Origin: Fimenecus sp051881355
Lineage (GTDB): Bacteria; Bacillota; Clostridia; Oscillospirales; Acutalibacteraceae
Reading direction: 5' to 3'
Assembly: GCA_051881355.1 (NCBI GenBank)
Contig: JBJEPS010000078.1
Span: forward strand, 1-64,000
Length of the DNA: 64,000 nt
Both the position numbers and the translations under genes were made by a program. Under the pieces are notes generated by a model. The model did no database searches, had not been told where the DNA came from, and saw only the letters and a program-made list of their open reading frames with translations. Positions 57,346 through 64,000 of the stretch are shown piece by piece (position 1 is the stretch's first letter; the number at the start of each line of letters is the position of its first letter).

Positions 57346-57600
57346 GGCGTCTTCGACAACCCGTCGTAGAGGCGGGCTTCCACGCCCGCCCATATATTTC
57401 GATGTAATTTCGCGGAACAACACTAAGGTTGTTCCCTACAATTCGTAGGGGCGAACTGTGTTCGCCCGTCAAAATACGATGTAATCTCGCGGAACGGTCA
57501 AGACCGTTCCCTACGCGTTGTCATTCTGAGCCGATAGGCGAAGAATCTCGTTTTCGTTGCACTCTCTTTTTGAGATCCTTCGCTTCGCTCAGGATGACAA
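57346..57600. repeat. Largest intergenic repeat cluster
   Basis: A chain of palindromes: GTAGGGGTCGGCG...CGTCGTAG (about 57347), GAGGCGGGCTTCCACGCCCGCC (57369-57391), CGGAACAACACTAAGGTTGTTCC (57411-57434), GTAGGGGCGAACTGTGTTCGCCC (57446-57468) and CGGAACGGTCAAGACCGTTCC (57492-57512). The CATTCTGAG-type inverted repeat follows at 57520-57599. It lies between convergent metA and the alcohol dehydrogenase gene; no coding sequence is seen from 57317 to 57672. Confidence 0.88.
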
Positions 57601-57610
57601 ATAAAAATTT

Positions 57611-57648
57611 AAAATCACAATCCGAAAACAGTTTGGATTGTGATTTTT
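57611..57648. terminator. Terminator between convergent metA and alcohol dehydrogenase genes
   Basis: AAAATCACAATCC and GGATTGTGATTTT pair perfectly around GAAAACAGTTT, with A and T runs at the ends, serving both directions. Confidence 0.85.
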
Positions 57649-57672
57649 GTTTTACATATTACTTTTTATACT

Positions 57673-58782
57673 TTACTTCAAAAACAATTCCCGCAAAACC
57701 TGTCCGGCTTCGGTTACATTGTATCCGCCGGGCGAATTTTTAAAGTTTTTCAAATTTTGCCACCGTTCACAGTAGGTTTCGATTTGTTCTTCTGTCATCG
57801 AAATCCCCGAAAGGTCTGTAAGCGACAAAATGATTTTTTCAAATTCAGGGTAATTCGTGCCGAGCATGGAGAAGAATTCCATGGCGAGCGCATTTTTAAA
57901 TTCCATACCGCGTTTGACATAGCTTGGCATAAATGCCGCGCACGCTCTGCCGTGCGGGAGCGCGAAATCCTCGGTGAGCGCATACCCCATACCGTGCGGA
58001 AAGCCTGCGCCGCAAATGTTTAATTCCATGCCCGCATATAATGATGCGTAATATAACTCGTCGCGCGCGTCATTGTCGGGTAGTTCGCCCGTCTCATAAA
58101 AGGTTTTTAAGTGTTTCCACAAAACGGGGATTGCCTTTTCCCCGAACAGCCGCGCCATATCGTCAAAGCGATTGGAAAACCACCCCTCTACCGCGTGTGC
58201 AAACGCGTCGAGCGCGGTGGAGATCGTCACGGCGTAGGGAACGGAATAGGTGTACTTCGGGTCTGCAAACGCAACCTTTGCGTAAAAATCCTTGCCGCTG
58301 ACGCTCTGTTTTCTGCCGTTTTCGCGCGTTAAAACCGAAACGCCCGTGACTTCACTGCCTGTGCCCGCTGTCGTGCCGACCAAAATAAGCGGCAGCGGCT
58401 CAAAGATATAATCGCAGTCGTAAATGCCCTCACTGGAAAGCGTTTTGTTTGCGGCATACACCGCAATCGCCTTGGCGGAATCGAGCGCCGACCCGCCGCC
58501 GATGCCGACGATGCAGTCCACCTCAAAATCACGCGCCAGCTGCCCCGCACGGTGGCAATCCGCTGCGGTGGGATTGGGCTTCACTTCGTCAAAAACCGTC
58601 GTTTCCATTTCGTTTTGCGAAAGGACTGCCCGAACATCGTCAAGCGCGCCGCTTTTTTGCGCTGAGCTGCCGCCGGTTACCAGCAAGCACTTTTTTCCGA
58701 GCTTTGTAAAGACTTCCGGGTGCTCTGCCACAGCATTTCTACCGCCCAAAACACGTACCGGCATATAAAAATGAAAATCCAT
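57673..58782 (-). CDS. Iron-containing alcohol dehydrogenase
   Basis: 369 residues of the Fe-ADH family. NAD(P)-binding GIGGGSALDSAKAIA (about 93-107) and GTTAGTGSEVT are followed by the metal-ligand segment ALDAFAHAVEG (Asp, His) and later His in GFPHGMGYAL and LPHGRACAA. It interconverts an aldehyde or ketone and an alcohol, a fermentative redox sink. The substrate is not fixed by sequence; butanol, 1,3-propanediol and lactaldehyde dehydrogenases share this fold. It is monocistronic, divergent from apbE. Confidence 0.93.
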   Translation of the reverse strand: MDFHFYMPVRVLGGRNAVAEHPEVFTKLGKKCLLVTGGSSAQKSGALDDVRAVLSQNEMETTVFDEVKPNPTAADCHRAGQLARDFEVDCIVGIGGGSALDSAKAIAVYAANKTLSSEGIYDCDYIFEPLPLILVGTTAGTGSEVTGVSVLTRENGRKQSVSGKDFYAKVAFADPKYTYSVPYAVTISTALDAFAHAVEGWFSNRFDDMARLFGEKAIPVLWKHLKTFYETGELPDNDARDELYYASLYAGMELNICGAGFPHGMGYALTEDFALPHGRACAAFMPSYVKRGMEFKNALAMEFFSMLGTNYPEFEKIILSLTDLSGISMTEEQIETYCERWQNLKNFKNSPGGYNVTEAGQVLRELFLK

Positions 58783-58903
58783 GTTTTTTCACCTCTGTAT
58801 CTGCATTGTAACAGTAAGTGTACGAAAAATGCAATAGAATCTTGTCAGAATTTTGCAAAATATTCTTTTTTACCACAAGATATTGATATTTTTTAAACAA
58901 TTC

Positions 58904-58932
58904 TTGCAGTGTACGCCGTTTTATAGTATAGT
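58904..58932 (+). promoter_or_regulatory. Promoter of the apbE-rnf operon
   Basis: TTGCAG (58904-58909), 17-nt spacer, TATAGT (58927-58932), about 53 bp before apbE. The same 203-bp gap carries the divergent promoter of the alcohol dehydrogenase gene (TTGCAT, 18 nt, TACAAT on the minus strand). Confidence 0.6.
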
Positions 58933-58985
58933 TATTATGTATTTGATTTTTCGAAGGGATCGAAAACGGCAGGCGGCGAAAACAG

Positions 58986-60044
58986 ATGCAAAAATATAGG
59001 AAAATTTTATATTGTTTTGCCGTCCTCGCGGGGCTTGTTTTCCTGCTCGGCGGCTGTGCAGCACAGGAGACTTCCCCCGTGCAGAAAAGCACGGTTGCGA
59101 TGGGTTCTGTGGTTACGGTAAAGCTCTACGGCGCAACCCAAACGGACAGTGAAGCCCTGGCGGGCGAGGTGCTCAACGCGATTGCGGATTTGGACACACA
59201 GGTGATTTCCAAAAACGCAGGGACTTCGGAGCTGGCACGGCTGAACGCGTCCGAAAATCCCGAAATTCTGACAAAAGTAAGTGCGGAGCTGTTTTCCGCT
59301 TTGCAGGACACACAAGAGATTTACAGCCGTTCCGACGGGAAAGCCGCGCTTGCAAGCGGCGCATTAACGGAAATTTGGGGCTTAGATACCGAGGATTTTC
59401 GTGTGCCGTCTGCTTCGGAAATCGAAGCGGCTAAGCCTTTGTGCACGGACGAAACCGTTTTGTTCACCGATGACGGCTGTGTCGCGTTTCAAAAAGGGCA
59501 AATATTAAACCTCGGTTCGGTAGGCAAGGGGCTTGCCTGCGATAAGGCGGTGCAGGTGATTGCGGAAAGTGGCTTACTGCCCGAAAACGGCGGCGCGCTT
59601 GTATCCGTCGGCGGCAGTCTGGCGCTTGTGGGCAGTCCCAAAGACGGTGCGCCGTTCACCATCGGTGTGCGGGATCCGTTTGGTACGGAAAACGAATATT
59701 TTGCTACGCTTTCGCTGACCGACGGCTTTGTTTCGACCTCAGGCAGTTATGAAAAGAAATTTCAGCAGGGTGGCAAAACCTATCACCATTTGCTCGATTT
59801 AACCACGGGCTATCCTGCCGAAACCGACCTTTGTGCCGTAACGGTGACAGCAAAAACGGGTTTGCAAAGCGACGCGCTTTCCACCCTTTGCTTTTTGCTC
59901 GGGGAGGAAAAAGCCCTGCCGATTTTAGAAGCGTACGGCGCCGAGGCAATCTTTGTGTATACCGATAAAACCGTGCATGTGACAAGCGGACTTTCGTCTG
60001 CTTTACAGATTACGGACAGCACCTTTCAGGCGGAGGCAGTATGA
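58986..60044 (+). CDS. apbE: FAD:protein FMN transferase ApbE, lipoprotein
   Basis: 352 residues. The signal peptide ends in a clear lipobox (LLGGC, Cys about 23), so it faces outward. Family blocks: MGSVVTVKLYG, the LNLGSVGKGLACDKA loop, GGSLALVGSP, HHLLDLTTGYPA and the Mg2+-binding GLQSDALSTLCFLLG. ApbE attaches FMN through a phosphoester to Thr in the S/T-GAT motif of RnfG and RnfD, both encoded downstream in the same operon. It overlaps the next gene by 4 nt. Confidence 0.94.
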   Translation: MQKYRKILYCFAVLAGLVFLLGGCAAQETSPVQKSTVAMGSVVTVKLYGATQTDSEALAGEVLNAIADLDTQVISKNAGTSELARLNASENPEILTKVSAELFSALQDTQEIYSRSDGKAALASGALTEIWGLDTEDFRVPSASEIEAAKPLCTDETVLFTDDGCVAFQKGQILNLGSVGKGLACDKAVQVIAESGLLPENGGALVSVGGSLALVGSPKDGAPFTIGVRDPFGTENEYFATLSLTDGFVSTSGSYEKKFQQGGKTYHHLLDLTTGYPAETDLCAVTVTAKTGLQSDALSTLCFLLGEEKALPILEAYGAEAIFVYTDKTVHVTSGLSSALQITDSTFQAEAV

Positions 60045-60424
60045 CGAAAAAATGGATTTCCCGTACCGATATGCTTTTGCTTGCTGTTTTATTACTTGTC
60101 GGTCTCTCTTTGTGGATTGTACCGCGCGTTTTGCCGCAAAGGGATGCACTTTTTGCCGAAGTGACCGTGGACGGCGAAACGGTACTGGAATTGGACTTGC
60201 AAACGGCGGTAGACCGTAAGACATATACTTTGGAAAACGGCGTTGTATTGGTCACTGAAAAGCACACAATTGCGTTTTTGTCTGCGGACTGTCCCGACAA
60301 AGTATGCGTCAATACAGGCACGCTTTCCCACGCGGGCGAAGTTGCGGCGTGTGTGCCGACGGGCACGGTGGTCACCGTGAAAGGAGAAAGCCGAGGAGCA
60401 ACGCTTGACGGCATTACCTATTAG
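60041..60424 (+). CDS. NusG domain II-like membrane-anchored protein
   Basis: 127 residues. One N-terminal span (about 9-29, DMLLLAVLLLVGLSLWIV) and an extracytoplasmic beta domain with a pair of Cys in DCPDKVCVNTG. This NusG_II type occurs beside apbE and rnf genes in clostridia; its part in flavinylation or assembly is unproven. It overlaps apbE (ATGA) and nearly abuts the next gene. Confidence 0.85.
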   Translation: MTKKWISRTDMLLLAVLLLVGLSLWIVPRVLPQRDALFAEVTVDGETVLELDLQTAVDRKTYTLENGVVLVTEKHTIAFLSADCPDKVCVNTGTLSHAGEVAACVPTGTVVTVKGESRGATLDGITY

Positions 60425-60425
60425 T

Positions 60426-60956
60426 ATGAAACAGAAAACCTATAAAATCGCCCTTTTGGGGCTGCTTGCGGCGACGGCGATGGTGCTTTCGTATTTGGAA
60501 AGCTTACTGCCGACTGCATTTTTGCCACCCGGGGCAAAGCCGGGATTTTCCAACCTTGCCAATATGTTTGCCGCAGCCGCTTTGGGACTGCCGTCCGCAC
60601 TCACGATTGCCATTTTAAAGGCATGCTTTGCAGGGCTGATGCGTGGTGGAACCTCGTTTTTTATGAGCCTTTGCGGCGGGGTCTTAAGTACCTTTGTGAT
60701 GTGGATTCTCTTAAACAAAGGGAAAAAACTCGGCAGTGTCGGTATCGGCGTTTTAAGTGCTGTGAGCCATAATTTGGGACAGTTGGCGGTTGCCGCCGTG
60801 CTCGTCGGCAACGTGTCCGTATTCGGCTATGCGCCGGTTTTACTGTTGTGTGCGCTCATAGCCGGCACATTAACCGGTCTTGTTTTTCGGGCAGTTTTGC
60901 CCGCTTTACAAAAGGCAACAAAAACATTTATAAAAAACCAAAACGGAAAGGAGTAA
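60426..60956 (+). CDS. Gx transporter family membrane protein
   Basis: 176 residues, five to six membrane spans, with LSYLESLLPTAFLPPGAKPGFSNLANMFA and LMRGGTSFFMSLCGGVLSTFVMW typical of the Gx (heptaprenyl diphosphate synthase component I-like) family, an ECF S-component relative. In this context it may supply a flavin or quinone-type precursor, which is inference. Start choice: the ATG at 60426 lies 1 nt after the preceding stop and could be reached by re-initiation; a TTG at 60405 has GGAG 6 nt upstream and would add seven residues. Confidence 0.82.
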   Translation: MKQKTYKIALLGLLAATAMVLSYLESLLPTAFLPPGAKPGFSNLANMFAAAALGLPSALTIAILKACFAGLMRGGTSFFMSLCGGVLSTFVMWILLNKGKKLGSVGIGVLSAVSHNLGQLAVAAVLVGNVSVFGYAPVLLLCALIAGTLTGLVFRAVLPALQKATKTFIKNQNGKE

Positions 60957-60960
60957 CGCT

Positions 60961-62295
60961 ATGCACTCTGAAATCATAAAGCCAAAGAAAAAAGTGCGCG
61001 GCGGTGTGGCGGTTTCGCATGAAAAGCATACCAAAGATATGCCCGTGAAGCGTCTGCCTGCACCCGAAACGGTCACTTTGCCGATGCGCCAGCATATCGG
61101 GGCGCCCTGCACCCCGACGGTCAAGGTCGGCGATACCGTAAAAATCGGGCAGGTCGTAGGCGACAGTGACCAGTATGTAAGCGCGCCCGTGCACGCAACG
61201 GTTTCGGGCAAGGTGACCGCAGTCAAGGAGGTTAAGCTCGCCTCGGGACTTGTTTCCCAAGCAGTCATTATCGAAAATGACGGGGAACTTACCGAAGCGG
61301 AATTTACCCCACCCAGCATTGATACCAAGGAGGACTTCGTGAAAGCCGTGCGCGCTTCGGGACTTGTGGGTCTCGGCGGTGCGGGATTCCCGACACACGT
61401 CAAACTCAATGTGCCCGCAGGCAAAACGGTGGATACTCTGATTATCAATGCGGCAGAATGTGAGCCGTACATCACCGTGGACTACCGTGAATGTATCGAC
61501 AATTCGTGGGATGTCTTTAACGGCGTGCATTTGTTAAAGGATATGCTCGGCGTCGAGCGCGTTGTGATTGCGGTGGAGGACAACAAGCCTGAAGCCATTA
61601 AAATCCTTACTCGTATTGCCGAAAAAGAGGACGAAGACGATAAAATCAAGGTTATGCCCTTAAAATCGAAATATCCGCAGGGTGCCGAAAAAATGATGGT
61701 GCTTTCCGCCACGGGCAGAAAAGTGCCGCCGGGGGCGCTGCCTGCCGATGTCGGCTGTGTGGTGATGAACGTTGCCTCTGCCGCGTTTGTTTCGAGATAC
61801 TGCAAAACCGGTAAGCCGCTGGTCAGCCGTTCTTTAACGGTGGACGGCTCGGCGATTGTCCAACCGCAGAATATCCGCGTGCCGATTGGTACGGAAATTG
61901 ACTACATTTTAAAAGCCTGCGGGGGCTTCCGCGAAGAACCTGAAAAAATCGTCTGCGGCGGTCCGATGATGGGGATGGCGATTGTCGATACCCACCACCC
62001 GATTTTGAAAAGCAATAACGCATTGCTTGCCTTTACCAAAGACGACATGAGTCTGAAAACCGAAACGGATTGTATTCGCTGCGGTCGCTGTGCCAAGGCG
62101 TGCCCGCTGTCGTTAATGCCGACGCTCATTCACCGGTTCGCCGTGGCGCGCGATGCGAAAAAGTTAGAGCATGCGGGCGCAATGGTTTGTATGGAGTGCG
62201 GCTCGTGTGCGTATTCCTGCCCGGCAGGGAAACCCTTGGTGCAATATATGCGCCATGCAAAAGCCGTTTTGAGAGAGGAGGCGCAGAAGAAATGA
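60961..62295 (+). CDS. rnfC: Rnf electron transport complex subunit C
   Basis: 444 residues. An N-terminal barrel-sandwich region (about 30-110), the NADH/FMN-binding NuoF-like domain (GLVGLGGAGFPTHVKL, NAAECEPYITVDYRE) and a C-terminal 2x[4Fe-4S] ferredoxin (CIRCGRCAKACPLSL, CMECGSCAYSCPAGKP). RnfC accepts or donates electrons with NAD(H) at the cytoplasmic face of the Na+ or H+ pumping Rnf complex. It overlaps rnfD by 4 nt. Confidence 0.96.
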   Translation: MHSEIIKPKKKVRGGVAVSHEKHTKDMPVKRLPAPETVTLPMRQHIGAPCTPTVKVGDTVKIGQVVGDSDQYVSAPVHATVSGKVTAVKEVKLASGLVSQAVIIENDGELTEAEFTPPSIDTKEDFVKAVRASGLVGLGGAGFPTHVKLNVPAGKTVDTLIINAAECEPYITVDYRECIDNSWDVFNGVHLLKDMLGVERVVIAVEDNKPEAIKILTRIAEKEDEDDKIKVMPLKSKYPQGAEKMMVLSATGRKVPPGALPADVGCVVMNVASAAFVSRYCKTGKPLVSRSLTVDGSAIVQPQNIRVPIGTEIDYILKACGGFREEPEKIVCGGPMMGMAIVDTHHPILKSNNALLAFTKDDMSLKTETDCIRCGRCAKACPLSLMPTLIHRFAVARDAKKLEHAGAMVCMECGSCAYSCPAGKPLVQYMRHAKAVLREEAQKK

Positions 62296-63323
62296 GCGAT
62301 ACCACCATTCAAAAAATGCTGACGGTCAGCGCGTCGCCGCACAAGCGGACGGCGGATACTACCCGCGGCATTATGCTCGATGTGATTATTGCGATGCTGC
62401 CCGCGCTGATTGTGTCCGTATTTTTGTTCGGACCGCGCACGCTGCTCATAACAGCGGTCAGTGTTATTTTCTGCGTGCTGTTTGAATATCTTTCCCGCAA
62501 GGCGATGAAACGTCCGAATACAATCGGCGATTTAAGCGCTGTGGTTACGGGTATGCTGCTGGCGTTCAATCTGCCCTCTACCATGCCTTTGTGGATGGTG
62601 ATTATCGGCGATGCGGTGGCGATTATCGTTGTCAAACAGTTTTTCGGCGGTATCGGGCAGAACTTTGTAAATCCCGCATTGGTTGGGCGCATCGTGCTGA
62701 TGGCGTCCTTCCCCGTGGCAATTTCGGATTACACCGAGCCTTTTGCCTGGAAAAACGGCACGGTGGATGCGGTTACAAGTGCTACACCGCTGTCACAGTT
62801 TGCGGGGCTGTACGGTGCGGAAAATATGAAAAGTGCTATGAATGCAAGTGATTTGCCGACACTGTTCCAAATGTTCCTCGGCGTGCGCGGCGGTTGCTTG
62901 GGCGAAACCTGTGCGGCGGCATTGCTGTTGGGCTTTTTGTACTTGCTTGTACGCCGTGTCATTTCTCCCGCCATTCCGCTGACCTACATAGGTACCGTGG
63001 CGGTGATTATGCTGATTGCAGGCAAAGGCAATCTGACCTTTGTCGCATACCAGTTGCTTGCAGGCGGGTTGTTGTTAGGTGCAATCTTTATGGCGACCGA
63101 TTATACCACCTCACCCGTGAGCTTCAAAGGCAAAATCATATATGCCGTCGGATGCGGTGTGATTACGTCGCTCATTCGAATTTTCGGTTCCTTGCCCGAG
63201 GGTGTTTCGTTCTCCATTATTCTGATGAATATTTTGGTACCGCATATTGAGCATCTGACTACACCCAAGCCGTTCGGAACCTTAAAGGAAAAGAAAAATA
63301 CGAAAAAGGAGGCGGCACAATGA
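62292..63323 (+). CDS. rnfD: Rnf electron transport complex subunit D
   Basis: 343 residues, about nine membrane spans. The covalent-FMN site is the Thr in DAVTSATPLSQ (about residue 161); FNLPSTMPLWMVIIGDAVAIIVVKQFFGGIGQNFVNPALVGR and FMATDYTTSPVS are family landmarks. Electrons pass through this subunit, coupled to ion translocation. The start uses ATG at 62292, overlapping rnfC; a longer frame inside rnfC is rejected. Confidence 0.96.
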   Translation: MSDTTIQKMLTVSASPHKRTADTTRGIMLDVIIAMLPALIVSVFLFGPRTLLITAVSVIFCVLFEYLSRKAMKRPNTIGDLSAVVTGMLLAFNLPSTMPLWMVIIGDAVAIIVVKQFFGGIGQNFVNPALVGRIVLMASFPVAISDYTEPFAWKNGTVDAVTSATPLSQFAGLYGAENMKSAMNASDLPTLFQMFLGVRGGCLGETCAAALLLGFLYLLVRRVISPAIPLTYIGTVAVIMLIAGKGNLTFVAYQLLAGGLLLGAIFMATDYTTSPVSFKGKIIYAVGCGVITSLIRIFGSLPEGVSFSIILMNILVPHIEHLTTPKPFGTLKEKKNTKKEAAQ

Positions 63324-63892
63324 AAAAAGCAAAAGAAATCCTCATTCCTGCCGTTTCCCTGTTGCTCATCTGCGTGGTTGTCACGGCACTGTTGGGGATT
63401 ACCAACAGCGTGACCGCCCCGCAAATCGAAAAGCTGGCGGTTGAAACACAAGAGGCGGCAAAAAAAGAGGTGCTGTCGACGGCGGTTTCTTTCTCGGAAG
63501 AAAAGCAAACGGAAAAAGACGGGGAAGCCTATCCGTATTATGAAGGACTTTCCGACAGCGGCGAAACGATTGGCTATGTGTTTCAAACTTCCGCCAAAGG
63601 CTATGGTGGCGACATTTCCGTGATGGTCGGTATCAATACCGACGGTACGGTCGCGGGCGTCAGCATTCTATCTATCAGCGAAACCGCAGGCTTAGGTATG
63701 AATGCGAAAAACGAGAGCTTTTTAAATCAGTTTCTCGGAAAATCCGGTACGATAGGCGTGCAGAAAAACGGCGCGTCCGATACGGAAATTCAGGCGCTTA
63801 CGGGCGCAACAATTACTTCGAAAGCCATGGCAAGCGCCGTCAATCAGGCGTTGGCGTTATACGAAACGGTAGGGGGTGCACAAAATGGCTGA
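63320..63892 (+). CDS. rnfG: Rnf electron transport complex subunit G
   Basis: 190 residues. One N-terminal membrane span (about 8-28) and an extracytoplasmic FMN-binding domain with GYVFQTSAKGYGGDISVMVGI, SISETAGLG and the flavinylation motif LTGATITSKA (Thr about 156), the target of ApbE. Start and stop overlap the neighbours rnfD and rnfE by a few bases. Confidence 0.96.
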   Translation: MKKAKEILIPAVSLLLICVVVTALLGITNSVTAPQIEKLAVETQEAAKKEVLSTAVSFSEEKQTEKDGEAYPYYEGLSDSGETIGYVFQTSAKGYGGDISVMVGINTDGTVAGVSILSISETAGLGMNAKNESFLNQFLGKSGTIGVQKNGASDTEIQALTGATITSKAMASAVNQALALYETVGGAQNG

Positions 63893-64000
63893 GAAAAAAT
63901 CCTTGGGGCAGGAGTTTACCAAAGGTATCTTAAAAGAAAACCCCGTCTTGCGGTTGGTGCTCGGCACATGCCCGACGCTTGCCACCACCACTTCGCTCGA
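63885..64000 (+). CDS. rnfE: Rnf electron transport complex subunit E, 5' fragment
   Basis: 38 codons before the window ends. The start MAEKKSLGQEFTKGILKENP and VLRLVLGTCPTLATTTS match the N-terminus of the RnfE/RsxE membrane subunit. rnfA and rnfB are expected next, outside the window. The start overlaps rnfG by 8 nt. Confidence 0.9.
   Translation, partial: MAEKKSLGQEFTKGILKENPVLRLVLGTCPTLATTTSL

Noticed and set aside
26869..57600. CRISPR array suspected from the repeated short palindromes
   Set aside because: Copies are irregularly spaced across kilobases, vary in sequence, and have no uniform spacers or cas genes.

Overview
The window reads as a chromosomal segment of an anaerobic, gut-type clostridial Firmicute (Oscillospiraceae/Ruminococcaceae-like). 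This is inferred from its content, not from any database comparison. The signs are a SCIFF ranthipeptide precursor with its radical-SAM maturase, an Rnf ion-pumping operon, a trimeric NADH-linked [FeFe] hydrogenase operon, a large dockerin-tagged surface protein, L-fucose catabolism, an anaerobic sulfatase plus maturase, Gram-positive Shine-Dalgarno sequences and many intrinsic terminators. No phage, plasmid or CRISPR locus is visible.

Layout. 1-0.4 kb: three minus-strand tRNAs (Gln partial, His, Arg-TCT). 0.5-6.7 kb: housekeeping genes (S4-domain YlmH-like protein, TVP38 membrane protein, ketopantoate reductase-like enzyme, HD hydrolase, YbaK, zinc-ribbon membrane protein, CpsB-like phosphatase, AI-2E/YtvI permease). 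6.8-9.4 kb: homoserine dehydrogenase and aspartate kinase; the kinase gene carries a strong internal ribosome-binding site for a separate ACT-domain subunit. 9.4-11.3 kb: prfB without a frameshift site, and an SGNH hydrolase. 11.5-16.5 kb: a 1669-residue secreted modular protein ending in a type I dockerin. 16.6-22.2 kb: HD/CmpB pair, SCIFF maturase and precursor, an ornithine/lysine/arginine decarboxylase-fold enzyme, an AraC regulator. 22.3-26.8 kb: fucose operon fucI-kinase-fucU-fucA. 27.0-27.6 kb: tRNA-Arg(ACG) followed by a tandem 191-bp repeat that reiterates the tRNA 3' end. 27.6-34.1 kb: GH18-like exoprotein, TrmL, a small orphan protein, PdaA-like deacetylase, membrane M28 peptidase, DUF4874/DUF4832 protein.

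34.3-37.4 kb: membrane sulfatase and its formylglycine-generating radical-SAM maturase. 37.6-42.6 kb: hydrogenase operon hydC-GHKL ATPase-ferredoxin-hydB-hydA. 42.8-47.1 kb: vitamin B6 locus, a PdxR regulator divergent from pdxK-ECF S component-pdxS-pdxT, with an inverted repeat in the shared control region. 47.1-49.9 kb: small radical-SAM protein, a small one-membrane-span protein whose promoter is bracketed by LexA-like boxes, and obg. 50.3-57.3 kb: mrnC, YitT-like, lepA, ProX-like deacylase, hemW, metallophosphoesterase, homoserine O-acetyltransferase. 57.7-64 kb: iron alcohol dehydrogenase, then an apbE-headed Rnf operon cut off in rnfE.

The genes join into a fermentative economy: fucose and sulfated or complex glycans are the likely carbon sources, hydrogenase and Rnf balance NADH and ferredoxin, and aspartate-to-methionine steps (ask, hom, metA) occur at two separate loci. 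Between about 34 and 58 kb, many intergenic gaps are filled with two families of short inverted-repeat elements that recur together. The most unusual items are the tRNA-Arg-derived tandem repeat, the paired intergenic repeat families, the SCIFF peptide with a seventh Cys and a substituted crosslink-acceptor position, and the LexA-flanked small membrane protein.
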